Origin: Bin75 sp965223955
GTDB lineage: Bacteria > Nitrospirota > Nitrospiria > Nitrospirales > UBA8639
NCBI GenBank assembly: GCA_965223955.1
Contig: OZ245029.1
Span: forward strand, 2,480,001 to 2,544,000
Reading direction: 5' to 3'
Length of the DNA: 64,000 nucleotides
Shown: piece after piece, positions 8,979-18,400 of the stretch
Numbering within the stretch: position 1 is the stretch's first letter
Layout: every line of letters begins with the position of its first letter
Notes under the pieces: model-generated
What the model saw: the letters and a program-made list of their open reading frames with translations, nothing else
Databases searched by the model: none
What the model was told of the DNA's origin: nothing
Program-made: the position numbers and the translations under genes

Positions 8979-9102
8979 CGAATTCACCTCCAGTTTTCTG
9001 AAACATAATGAATACGTTCCCGGAAATACGTCCCCATATTTATAGCTTATAGCGAGGGGGGCTCGGCCTGTCAATCCGGCTACTCCAATCCCCCCTCATG
9101 CC

Positions 9103-9132
9103 TTGACACTCCCTTAAAGTGCATGATACATG
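9103..9132 (+). promoter_or_regulatory. Candidate promoter of rplU-rpmA
   Basis: A perfect TTGACA (9103-9108) is followed after 18 bp by TACATG (9127-9132), preceded by TGA (9124-9126) as an extended -10 element. The -10 itself matches consensus weakly. It lies 28 bp upstream of rplU. Confidence 0.4.
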
Positions 9133-9159
9133 TGCAGGCAGTGAAAGGATAACACTCTC

Positions 9160-9474
9160 ATGTACGCGATCTTGGAAACAGGTGGGAAACAATATCGGGT
9201 CGAACGCGGATCGGTCCTTCAGGTCGAAGCGCTTCACGCCGAAATCGGCCAAATCTTGCAATTGAAGCCCGTTCGATTCATTTCGACGGACGAAGAACCC
9301 CTTCCGGGACAACCGGTTATCGAAGGGGCTCACGTGCAAGCCACGGTTATTCGGAACGGCCGAAGCCGATCGATCACGGTGTTCAAGAAGAAGCGAAGAA
9401 AGAATTACCGGAAAACCCGCGGGCATCGTCAAGCATTCACCCAACTCCGCGTCGATGACATCGTCACGGGCTAG
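9160..9474 (+). CDS. rplU: 50S ribosomal protein L21
   Basis: Ribosomal large-subunit protein that binds 23S rRNA; 104 residues, full length. The N-terminus MYAILETGGKQYRVERGS and the C-terminal FKKKRRKNYRKTRGHRQ with TQLRVDDI are characteristic. Starts with ATG 27 bp after the candidate promoter and is followed 15 bp later by rpmA, the conserved L21-L27 order. Confidence 0.97.
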   Translation: MYAILETGGKQYRVERGSVLQVEALHAEIGQILQLKPVRFISTDEEPLPGQPVIEGAHVQATVIRNGRSRSITVFKKKRRKNYRKTRGHRQAFTQLRVDDIVTG

Positions 9475-9488
9475 GAAAAGGACCGGGC

Positions 9489-9743
9489 ATGGCACATAAA
9501 AAAGGTGGCGGCTCAACTCGAAACGGCCGCGACAGCAATCCTCAATATCTGGGAGTCAAGCGATACGCCGACGAACGGGTTCAACCGGGCAACATTCTCA
9601 TTCGCCAACGAGGCACCAAGTTTCATCCCGGCTATAACGTCGGGATGGGCAAGGATCATACCCTCTTTGCCAAAATTTCGGGAATCGTGAAATTCGAGGG
9701 GGGCGAAGCGCGACGCAAGATCAGCGTGTATCCCTCAACATAA
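9489..9743 (+). CDS. rpmA: 50S ribosomal protein L27
   Basis: Large-subunit protein whose N-terminal tail reaches the peptidyl-transferase centre; 84 residues. The start MAHKKGGGSTRNGRDS is the unprocessed form, without the cleavable Firmicutes-type leader. QYLGVKRY and GNILIRQRGTKFHPG follow as expected. The next gene, obgE, is separated by a 353-bp repeat-bearing insertion rather than the usual short gap. Confidence 0.97.
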   Translation: MAHKKGGGSTRNGRDSNPQYLGVKRYADERVQPGNILIRQRGTKFHPGYNVGMGKDHTLFAKISGIVKFEGGEARRKISVYPST

Positions 9744-9770
9744 ACGACTCATCTTCCTCCCCTGGCTCTT

Positions 9771-10084
9771 TTTCTTTCCCCTTTTCCTATGACAACAACC
9801 TAATCAGGCCGCCTTTCCTGTTCCCCTCCTTTGCTTGTCCTGAGCGTAGCCGAAGGATCGGGAGGGGTGAGGGGAGGTAGAACCTGCGGAGAGGATGGCG
9901 AAACCTCGTGCTCTATGGGCGTTCAACTCTACCCCACCTACCCTCCCCTTACAAAGGGGAGGAAAAGAGAACCATGCCCACGCAGGGTTGCCTCGCCTCT
10001 CTGGCATTCCTGTGCGGGCTTGTTGCGCCATTGACAATCGAATTCTTCCGCCCGGTTTCTTTCTTTCCCCTTTTCCTATGACAA
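9771..10084 (+). repeat. 25-bp direct repeats bracketing a REP-containing block upstream of obgE
   Basis: A perfect 25-bp direct repeat, beginning TTTCTTTCCCCTTTTCC and ending ATGACAA, occurs at 9771-9795 and 10060-10084. The roughly 264 bp between the copies carry a CCTCCTTTGC...GAAGGATCGGGAGG palindromic unit and a CTCCCCTTACAAAGGGGAGG hairpin, both members of repeat families found elsewhere in this window. No coding sequence is evident in the block. The second copy ends 12 bp before the obgE start. Confidence 0.75.
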
Positions 10085-10096
10085 TCGTGGTGCCTT

Positions 10097-11104
10097 ATGT
10101 TTATCGACCACGCAAAAATTTTTGTTCGATCCGGCAACGGCGGGAACGGAGGCTGTAGTTTCCGGCGGGAAAAATTCGTCCCCCATGGCGGGCCGGATGG
10201 TGGTGACGGCGGGAACGGAGGCAACGTCGTCGTCACGGCTTCGACCCGCATGACGACGTTGCTCGACCTGAAGTACCGGCGTCATTATGAGGCCAAATCC
10301 GGCACTCACGGGCAAAGAGCCAATCGCCATGGCCGTTCCGGCTCCGACGTGACGATCACCGTGCCGGTCGGGACCACGATCAAACATGCGGAGACCCACG
10401 ATATCCTGGCGGATCTGGTGACACCCGAGCAATCCGCGATCCTGGCCGTTGGAGGAAAGGGCGGGAAAGGGAACGCCCGGTTCGCCACCTCCACGAACCG
10501 GGCACCCCAGACGTTTGAGAAAGGTGTATCCGGCGAAGAGTTACAGCTCGACCTGGAGCTGAAACTCCTGGCCGACGTCGGGCTCGTGGGGTTTCCGAAC
10601 GCCGGAAAGTCCACGTTGATTTCCACGCTCTCGGCCGCGCGACCGGAAATTGCCGATTATCCCTTCACGACCCTGCAACCGCATTTGGGAGTCGTCCCCC
10701 TGGGCGACTACGACAGTTTCGTCATGGCCGACATTCCCGGACTCATTCAAGGCGCCCATAGAGGCAAGGGCCTGGGGCATCAATTTCTCAAGCACATTCA
10801 ACGCACGCGTTTCCTGTTGTATCTTATCGATATTTCCGAGGGAACCCCGGATGATCCCGTAAACACGTTGCACGTCTTACAGGAAGAGCTCTCCTCATTC
10901 GATCAGACCCTGGGGCAGCGTGCCTTTGCCGTAGTCGGGACCAAAGTCGACAGCCAGGGCAACGGGCAGCGGCACCAGGATCTCCGGCGCTATTGCCGGG
11001 AAGGGCAGATGGCTTTTTTCCCGATCTCTTCGGCCACGCGTGAGGGGCTCGAGGCCTTACGCGCGTTTCTTGCGCAACACCTTCATGAAATCGAAGCAGC
11101 ATGA
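10097..11104 (+). CDS. obgE: GTPase ObgE/CgtA
   Basis: Ribosome-associated GTPase for 50S maturation and stress control; 335 residues. The Gly-rich Obg domain is seen in SGNGGNGGCSFRREKF and GGPDGGDGGNGGNV. The G domain carries G1 GFPNAGKST, G3 DIPGLIQGA and G4-like GTKVD. The C-terminal OCT extension of some Obg proteins is absent, as is common. The stop overlaps the proB start (ATGA), so translation is coupled. Confidence 0.96.
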   Translation: MFIDHAKIFVRSGNGGNGGCSFRREKFVPHGGPDGGDGGNGGNVVVTASTRMTTLLDLKYRRHYEAKSGTHGQRANRHGRSGSDVTITVPVGTTIKHAETHDILADLVTPEQSAILAVGGKGGKGNARFATSTNRAPQTFEKGVSGEELQLDLELKLLADVGLVGFPNAGKSTLISTLSAARPEIADYPFTTLQPHLGVVPLGDYDSFVMADIPGLIQGAHRGKGLGHQFLKHIQRTRFLLYLIDISEGTPDDPVNTLHVLQEELSSFDQTLGQRAFAVVGTKVDSQGNGQRHQDLRRYCREGQMAFFPISSATREGLEALRAFLAQHLHEIEAA

Positions 11105-12222
11105 GAGATCTCATCCTCCCACACGCCAAGCGGCTCGTCATTAAAATAGGCAGCAGCATCCTGGCCGCCACGGCGGGATTGCGACTCGACCACATTCAAC
11201 GCCTCTCCGATGAAATCGCCCGGCTCAAACAGGAAGAACGGGAAGTCGTCCTGGTGTCGTCGGGGGCCATCGTGGCAGGCATTGGGAAACTCGGCCTCAA
11301 GTCCTATCCGCAAACCCTCCCCTTGAAACAGGCCGCGGCTTCAGCCGGACAAAGCCGTCTCATTCACGCCTATGAAACCTGTTTCCAGGAAGCGGGGCAA
11401 CAAATAGCCCAGGTGTTGCTCACACATGAAGACCTGGCCGATCGAAAACGTTTTCTCAATGCACGGCACACGCTCACGACGTTGCTTCAATTGGGGGTGA
11501 TTCCCATCGTCAATGAAAATGACGCCGTCTCGGTAGATGAAATTCGTTTTGGCGACAATGACACTCTCGCGGCGCAGGTCGCTCACCTGGTCGATGCGGA
11601 TCTTTTCATTATCCTCTCGGACGTCGACGGGCTGTTCACCCGGGACCCGCGACATGATCCGGAGGCCACGTTGATTTCACACGTGACGGACATTACACCC
11701 GATATCGAACGAGGAGCCGGAACCTCGCAGAGCCAGGAAAGCCGCGGGGGCATGGTGACGAAAATCGAGGCGGCAAAACTGGCCCGTCAATTCGGAGTCC
11801 CCACGTTATTACTCAACGGTGAAACCCCGGACTTGCTGCCGAGCGTCTTTGCCGGATCCGAACAAGGCACCCTGTTCTTTTCCCAAGGCCGGAAACTCCC
11901 CAGCCGCAAACATTGGATCGCCTATACGCTGCGATCCAAGGGACAACTCGTGCTGGATTCCGGAGCCGTCACGGCGCTCACCAGTCGAGGGAAAAGCCTG
12001 CTGCCTTCCGGGATCGTCGACGTGAAGGGAACGTTTGCGGCAGGCGATCCCGTTTCTTGCGTGGACCCGGATGGAAAAGAGTTTGCCAAGGGATTGGTGA
12101 ATTTTTCATCGGACGTCGTCTCCGGGATCAAGGGACGTCGAACGAAAGAAATTGCGCAGGGAGTGGGCACACACGAATATGAAGAAGTCATCCACCGGGA
12201 CAACCTTGCGCTGTTGGTCTGA
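11101..12222 (+). CDS. proB: Glutamate 5-kinase
   Basis: Phosphorylates glutamate in the first step of proline synthesis; 373 residues. The amino-acid-kinase domain shows VIKIGSSILA, VLVSSGAIVAGIGKL, PIVNENDAVSVDEIRFGDNDTLAA and the glutamate/ATP site region GTSQSQESRGGMVTKIEAAK. A C-terminal PUA domain begins near residue 275. It overlaps obgE by 4 bp; proA is not adjacent in this window. Confidence 0.96.
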   Translation: MRDLILPHAKRLVIKIGSSILAATAGLRLDHIQRLSDEIARLKQEEREVVLVSSGAIVAGIGKLGLKSYPQTLPLKQAAASAGQSRLIHAYETCFQEAGQQIAQVLLTHEDLADRKRFLNARHTLTTLLQLGVIPIVNENDAVSVDEIRFGDNDTLAAQVAHLVDADLFIILSDVDGLFTRDPRHDPEATLISHVTDITPDIERGAGTSQSQESRGGMVTKIEAAKLARQFGVPTLLLNGETPDLLPSVFAGSEQGTLFFSQGRKLPSRKHWIAYTLRSKGQLVLDSGAVTALTSRGKSLLPSGIVDVKGTFAAGDPVSCVDPDGKEFAKGLVNFSSDVVSGIKGRRTKEIAQGVGTHEYEEVIHRDNLALLV

Positions 12223-12254
12223 TCACCTCATCCTTGATCCTTCTTCGTGACGCG

Positions 12255-12935
12255 GTGAGCGATTCCCCCTTCACTCGGATCGGGTTGCTGGGTGGCACGT
12301 TCAACCCCGTGCACAACTGCCACCTTTCGATTGCCGGGCAAGCGCAACGGGCCTTGGCGCTCGACCGGGTGCTCTTCATTCCTTCGGGCGCTCCACCCCA
12401 CAAGTCGCGTGAATCGTTGGCCCCGGTGCACCATCGATTGAGCATGGTGCAACACGCCGTCGCGGGTCTGCCGGACTTTGCGGTTTCCGACGTGGAAACC
12501 AACGCGCCGGATACATCCTATACCATCGATACGGTCCGAACGCTTCGGGAAACCGTGAAGGGTGAACTCTGGTTTATTATCGGTCTCGATGCGTTTCTCG
12601 AGATTGCAGGGTGGAAATCGGCCGAAACCTTATTGGCCTTGACGAACTTTCTCGTGCTGTCGCGGCCACACGTTCCCTTTTCCCGAGTGGCCTCGCTGAC
12701 GCTGTTACCTCCCCTGTCGCCCCCACAACTTCAGCATTTGGATTCAGGCCGGCAACGTCGCCTGGATCTCCCCATCGGTCCGCAGGCCACGGTCACGTTC
12801 CTGCGAATTGACCCCTGTAAGATCTCCGCGTCCGCCGTCCGAGAACGAATCCGGAAGGGTTTGGACGTCACGGACTGGTTGCCACCCCCGGTCCATTCTT
12901 ATATAATTCAACACAACTTGTACGTCCCGCATTGA
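12255..12935 (+). CDS. nadD: Nicotinate-nucleotide adenylyltransferase
   Basis: Adenylates nicotinate mononucleotide in NAD synthesis; about 226 residues. The nucleotidyltransferase motif GGTFNPVHNCHL and the C-terminal KISASAVRERI, an ISxTxxR-type motif, are intact. The phrase IPSGAPPHK contributes to substrate binding. The start is uncertain: GTG at 12255 is preferred over TTG at 12234, and neither has a strong ribosome-binding site. The stop overlaps the rsfS TTG, continuing the operon. Confidence 0.92.
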   Translation: MSDSPFTRIGLLGGTFNPVHNCHLSIAGQAQRALALDRVLFIPSGAPPHKSRESLAPVHHRLSMVQHAVAGLPDFAVSDVETNAPDTSYTIDTVRTLRETVKGELWFIIGLDAFLEIAGWKSAETLLALTNFLVLSRPHVPFSRVASLTLLPPLSPPQLQHLDSGRQRRLDLPIGPQATVTFLRIDPCKISASAVRERIRKGLDVTDWLPPPVHSYIIQHNLYVPH

Positions 12936-13360
12936 GGAGCCGCCCTATTTCAGACATCAAACGCAAAGCATTGTTCATCGGAGGCATCGCCCTTGATAAA
13001 AAAGCCTCCGATGTCATGGTCCTTGAAATAGGACACCTCACCCCGATTGCCGACTATTTTGTCATTTGCTCCGGAAATTCAGGGCGCCAGGTCAAAGCCA
13101 TTGCCGAAGCCATCCGGCAGGAAATGGCGCATCGTTTCGGGGACCACGGCACCATGGAAGGGGAAACCGCGGCGAACTGGATCCTGCTCGATTATCGAGA
13201 CATCATCATTCATATTTTCCGGGAAGAGAGTCGGACGTATTACGGCATCGAGAACATGTGGAGAGACGCCCCGCAAATCCCGCCAACGGAATATGATTCG
13301 CAAGCCCTGGGGCACCCACAGCCTTCCGAATCCACGAAGATGATTCATCAAACAAGTTAG
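12932..13360 (+). CDS. rsfS: Ribosomal silencing factor RsfS
   Basis: Binds ribosomal protein L14 and blocks subunit joining in slow growth. The core ALDKKASDVMVLEIGHLTPIADYFVICSGNSGRQVKAIA and the later ANWILLDYRDIIIHIF are typical, followed by a Pro/Ser-rich tail of about 25 residues. No ATG exists near the expected N-terminus. TTG at 12932 overlaps the nadD stop but has no ribosome-binding site. GAGGAG at 12934-12939 is spaced 7 nt from an in-frame ATT at 12947, which may be the true start. Confidence 0.93.
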   Translation: MRSRPISDIKRKALFIGGIALDKKASDVMVLEIGHLTPIADYFVICSGNSGRQVKAIAEAIRQEMAHRFGDHGTMEGETAANWILLDYRDIIIHIFREESRTYYGIENMWRDAPQIPPTEYDSQALGHPQPSESTKMIHQTS

Positions 13361-13488
13361 AAGGATTCCTCCTGGAACGTTCCGGCTTCAGCTATTAATC
13401 TTGACTGCCTACATCGATAGCAACTGTCAAGAGCGTCGCTTGACACCGAACGAAGTATTAAGTAGTCTAATGCTATGGAGACCATCGA

Positions 13489-13848
13489 ATGAGGTTGTCA
13501 ACATTTACACTCATTGCAGTAGTCGGTTTCTTCGTTGCCGGGTTGCAGCCAGCGATAGGGCAGGATCCTAACCATCCACAAGTAACGGGCGAAAATGACC
13601 TATACGTGGCGAAAGGCAACCTGATCATACGGGACTCACCACCTGGTTGGTTCGCCCTCAAAGGCAAGCCAATAGGCACCTTGAGTCCAGAACAGCAGGT
13701 CGTCATTGAGGAACGACGTAAGGTTAAAGACCTTTTCGGTGAGCAGGAGTGGCTAAAGATCCACGATCCGAAAGGAAAATTTAGCGGCTGGGTCTACAAC
13801 GGAACGACAGAAGAGGGCAGCCGGTACGTTGTCGATAACAATCCATAA
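13489..13848 (+). CDS. Secreted SH3-like hypothetical protein
   Basis: A 119-residue protein with an N-terminal signal peptide (hydrophobic LIAVVGFFVAGL, likely cleavage after AIG). The mature part DLYVAKGNLIIRDSPPG and EWLKIHDPKGKFSGWVYNG resembles bacterial SH3-like domains that sit in the periplasm. GGAG lies 11 bp before the ATG. No relation to its neighbours is evident, and I do not recognise a specific family. Confidence 0.6.
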   Translation: MRLSTFTLIAVVGFFVAGLQPAIGQDPNHPQVTGENDLYVAKGNLIIRDSPPGWFALKGKPIGTLSPEQQVVIEERRKVKDLFGEQEWLKIHDPKGKFSGWVYNGTTEEGSRYVVDNNP

Positions 13849-13937
13849 TCCGACACTGGCTATGGATTCTAGACCAAAGCAGCCGGCACATCGTCTGCCA
13901 TTCTGCGCACGATGTGCAGAACTCTCCAGATTAATCG

Positions 13938-14261
13938 GTGACCACGCTCCCTGAAAAAATATCCGGCTTTGTTATCCTTTTTGTTTGGATTTTGCCTTTT
14001 GCTGCCTATTTTTTGGGGATCTTCATACGAAAGCTTGTCTTTCCCAATACCAGCGACCTTTCTTTGGTACATCTTTTTCTACTCGGAATCCCCGTATGTC
14101 TGATCATCGTTTCCCCTCTGATGTATTCGCTCCAAGTAGCATTCAAAGACAGCCTTCCTTCATATCTATTCACGATCGGCGTTATCATAGAGCATGGAAT
14201 GGTGGTCCATGAGACTGCGGCAAAACGTTTGAAAGAGCACATAAGCAATAAACAACCTTAG
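13938..14261 (+). CDS. Small hypothetical membrane protein
   Basis: A 107-residue protein with a GTG start, containing hydrophobic stretches at about 10-31, 44-66 and 73-84, then a basic C-terminus (AAKRLKEHISNKQP). No catalytic motif is visible. The ribosome-binding site is weak. It lies between the SH3-like gene and bioB without overlap. It is accepted because of its consistent membrane-protein composition and the lack of a competing frame, but the function is unknown. Confidence 0.5.
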   Translation: MTTLPEKISGFVILFVWILPFAAYFLGIFIRKLVFPNTSDLSLVHLFLLGIPVCLIIVSPLMYSLQVAFKDSLPSYLFTIGVIIEHGMVVHETAAKRLKEHISNKQP

Positions 14262-14336
14262 AAATAGCGGCTTAATCAAACGATTCGTTTCGTCACCGGC
14301 GACACACTCCGGTCAACGGACAAAGGGAGTAAGCGA

Positions 14337-15347
14337 ATGACGCAATTCGACGTTCTCGCGGAACAGGTGCTGGAGGGCCATTCGGTCACCCGTGAAGAAG
14401 GCTTGGAGATACTCCAAACCGACGAGGCCCAACTCTTACCCCTTGTCAACGCCGCGTATACCATTCGCCATGCCTATTTTGGTCGAACAGTCACCATCCA
14501 AATGCTGTTCAACGCCAAGAGCGGCGCTTGTCAGGAAGATTGTCATTATTGTTCGCAATCCAGTATCTCCACCGCTTCCATCGACCGTTATGCGTTAGTG
14601 TCTGCCGATGAAATGCTGAAAGGCGCTCGCCAAGCCCATGAGGCTAAAGCCCAACGATACTGTGTGGTGATCAGCGGAAGAAGTCCTCTCGAAAAAGAAG
14701 TGACCGACATTGCCTCGGCGGTGAAGCGGATCAAACAGGAACTTCCCATGCAGGTCTGCTGTTCCCTGGGACTTCTCACCGAGCCCCAGGCCAAACGACT
14801 CAAGGCCGCCGGCGTCGATCGCATCAACCACAACCTGAACACGAGCGAAGCCTATCACTCCTCCATCTGTACGACCCACACGTATCAGGATCGAGTGACC
14901 ACCTTGCAAAACGCGCGAGCCGCGGGCCTGGAATTGTGTTCAGGCGGTATCGTCGGCATGGGAGAATCCGACGAAGATCTTGTGGACCTTGCCTTTGCCC
15001 TGCAGGATGTCAACCCCGACTCGATCCCGTTGAACATGCTGCATCCGATTCCGGGAACCCCATTAGCCGACACCAACCACTTGACCCCGCAACGATGCCT
15101 GAAAATCCTCTGCCTGTTTCGCTTTATCCATCCTCAACGAGAGTTGCGCGCGGCGGGCGGGAGAGAGTTCAATCTCCGGTCCCTGCAACCCATGGCCCTG
15201 TACGTGGCGGACTCGCTGTTCGTCAACGGCTATCTCACGACACCCGGACAACCCGGCCACGAGGTCGAACGGATGCTCGCAGACATGGGCTTTGAAGTGG
15301 CGAGAAAAAATTCTGCCGTGCCTGACTCCCCTGTCCCAGCCAACTGA
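14337..15347 (+). CDS. bioB: Biotin synthase
   Basis: Radical-SAM enzyme that inserts sulfur into dethiobiotin; 336 residues. The [4Fe-4S] cysteines C65, C69 and C72 lie in CQEDCHYCSQS, and C-terminal signatures PLNMLHPIPGTPL and GGREFNLRSLQ are present. GGGAG lies about 8 bp before the ATG at 14337. No other biotin gene is adjacent, so bioB appears as a single-gene unit here. It runs convergent to the restriction operon that follows. Confidence 0.96.
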   Translation: MTQFDVLAEQVLEGHSVTREEGLEILQTDEAQLLPLVNAAYTIRHAYFGRTVTIQMLFNAKSGACQEDCHYCSQSSISTASIDRYALVSADEMLKGARQAHEAKAQRYCVVISGRSPLEKEVTDIASAVKRIKQELPMQVCCSLGLLTEPQAKRLKAAGVDRINHNLNTSEAYHSSICTTHTYQDRVTTLQNARAAGLELCSGGIVGMGESDEDLVDLAFALQDVNPDSIPLNMLHPIPGTPLADTNHLTPQRCLKILCLFRFIHPQRELRAAGGREFNLRSLQPMALYVADSLFVNGYLTTPGQPGHEVERMLADMGFEVARKNSAVPDSPVPAN

Positions 15348-15427
15348 AGGGCACAGCAGTCCGGGACGGACTTCATAACGCTCGCCGATTCTTCTCCAAG
15401 CCTAGAGGCCCAACCCCTACCCTTGTC

Positions 15428-18400
15428 TCATTGACTCCCGGAAAAGTTCTGAAGGATCTTTGGAACCTCCGACATCTTCTTGGCAATGGCATATTCCCAT
15501 TGCCCGAACGTTCCATCAGCATTGACCGCACTCACCCATCGTTCTGCAGCGGCACGCTTGACCCCTTCCAACGGATCATAGCCTTTTGTTTCAAGGATCA
15601 AGTGGCGGGTCGAATCGGATTTCAGACGAACGATAAAATCAGGAACATAGTCGTGCATCTGGCCGTTGTGGAGATAGGGGACGGCAAACCCCAGACCGGC
15701 GTTTTTCACAAAAGCCTCAACCGACTCATTCTTATCCAGGAAATACGCCGCGGACTGTTCCCACTGTTTGGTATCGGCAACCATGTAATTCAGGTGGCTC
15801 TTCACAACTTCCCGGACTTCACGGCTGGTCCAAAAATCCACGTCGGCAGTAGAGCCACCCCCGCGCGTGGTTTCGTAGCGAGGCACTTCCGGGGCTTCAT
15901 TTTGCGAGGTATCGGGACGGATAGCCTCCAATAAGCGCTCGACAACCAAATTGTAGTACGGCAAGAGAAAAATGTCCTTTTTGTCCGAGGGCGGTGGAGC
16001 CGTGACCTTGTTGTTGAGGTAGAGGTTAATAATAGATGCTAATTGGGGAAACAGCTTATGGGCGGGAACGGAACATTGATTTTGAGCAACGTAATCCCGC
16101 GTAAGCGTTTGGGCAAGGTCAAACACTAACTCCTGAATTCTACGTTTGGCCCGAAACTCCGCAAGTGTGATGCCGCGAATTTGACCAGGCCCGCTCAGTG
16201 ATAGTTTTCCTTGATCGTTGACGTGCAAACCTTTCACTTCAACTTCCGGAGGGATACGTTCCGGTTCCAATACTTGGGGGGTAATCGTCTCCCAGTCCAC
16301 GGTCACGCGATTGCGAATGGCCTGCGTGTACCCTTCAACGCGAGGGAAGGTGATCTCATAACGTGATTTCGCAGGAAGGGCATGAACGTGATAGCGCTTG
16401 ACCCGTGGTTGCGGTTGACCCTTCGGAGAAGCTTTGAACGGAATAACCTCAAAAGGAACACCAAATACTGTAGCCGTTTCCTCAGTCAGCAGCCCATCCG
16501 GTCCGACCTCATAATTTGTCCGACGCAATCCGCGTCCAACGACCTGCTCACACAGGAGTTGAGACATAAAAGGGCGAAGGCCGATGATGTGCGTCACCGT
16601 GTTGCAGTCCCAACCTTCGGTCAACATACCCACGCTGACAATACACCGAACGTCACGACCTGGTGGATGATCGGGTCGCTTAAGATCCTTAGCTAGTTTT
16701 TTGAAACCATCGGGGTAAAGAGGACGGCCCATTCGATCGGTCGGCCACGCGGTCTTCCCTACTGTATCGAGGATAAAGCGCATCCAACGCACTTCGTTAC
16801 TCTTGGCCTCGCCGGAGTCGGATTCATGCACAACTTTGGAATCCACGCGGATCGTGTTTTGGCGACCACGCAACTCCTGCGTGCCCAGCGTATCGACGCC
16901 CAATGTGAAGCTGCCGAAGGTGCCGCCGACCGATTGAATTTCGTTTTTAAATCCCTCGATCTTGACCGGAGGAATTCCCGTTGGCGCACGATCCTCTGCC
17001 AACCATTCATAGAGCACCTTGGCAATCTGAGTGTTTTTGCATACGAGAATAAAAACAGGGGGGCGCGTGTCTTCTTGATTTTGGCTCCATTCCTCTCGTT
17101 CTTTTTCCCAGAGCCCCCCGAGCATAGCGATGGGGTGATGGGCATATTTCAGGATAGCTTCCGGCTTTGGATTGGCCTTCTTGCCGCCACGCTCGGCAGC
17201 GGTCAGTTGCGGTAAGATCCAGTGCCAAATATTGAAGTAACCGGGGATCTCTTTGCCGGTCGTATCCCGAACGGCGAGTTGCGGAATCTTCACCAGTCCG
17301 GATTCGATGGCATCAATTAAACCAAAGTCGCTGACGACCCAGGGAAACGGCCGATTCGTGTCCTGTCCGACTCGCCCGAGAAAATAAGGCGTCGCCGAAA
17401 GATCCAGACAAAAATTAATGTCCCGAAGTTTCTGGATACGATCCAAGCCGTCAATCCAAACCGTGGCTTCCTTAAAAAAATCTTCGGCATCCTCTTCCTC
17501 GCCGAAAAGGTCTTCCTCATCTTCATCTTTATTCTCACGCACGATGCGATAGGCGTGATGCGCCTCATCATTCATGATGAGAATGTTTTGTTTTCCTCCG
17601 ACTTCCCGACCAAGAAGGCGGTTAAGAAGAGCCGTATCGCTTTCAACGTAGCGTCTCGATTCGACCGTGACCTTTCGCAGAGTTCCATCTTTGTCGATTT
17701 CTTCATCCAGTACAGAAAGCATGGCGGCGGCAACTTGACGTTCAAAATCCTTCAAGGTCAGGTAGCGTCGCCCGTGGGCGGTCGTCGTTTGGGAACCGAT
17801 GGCAATGGTTTCTTTGGTACGAACCTCAACCCCGGCTTTCGTTACCCTGGCTCCCACGCCACCTGTTTGGATGGCCTGTGGCTCGAATACGTGCCAATTT
17901 CTCACCAAAACACGACCCTGCGTTAATAAAGGCATCAAATGCGACGGAACGAGATCGCGGGTGAGATACAGACTGGCTTCGCCTTCCTTCGGATCGAGTT
18001 CCCGGAGCCGGTTGCGGATCGTCACATTCGGACAGACGACCAACACGACGTCCGAAAATCGTTTATCCCCATGGTCGTTGACTTTATTGAGAATGCTCCA
18101 AGCTGCAAGCATCCCCATGACAGTTGTCTTCCCGGAGCCCGTTGCCATCTTGCAGGCATAGCGACGGAATCCCGTAAAACCATGATCCTTTTTCTCATCG
18201 CTGATTTCTTCCTGAGGGATATCGATGCCTTGTAGAAAATCATCCCGGGCCTCGGTGAGAAAAATAATCGTTTCAGCCGCATCAAGCTGGGCAAAGAAAA
18301 GCCGATGTTTTCTTCCTTCGCGTTGCCACCATTGAAGCAACTCCTGAGTGGTTCTGGTGACACCGGGATACCCTTCCGACCGCCATTTCTTTACCTGCGC

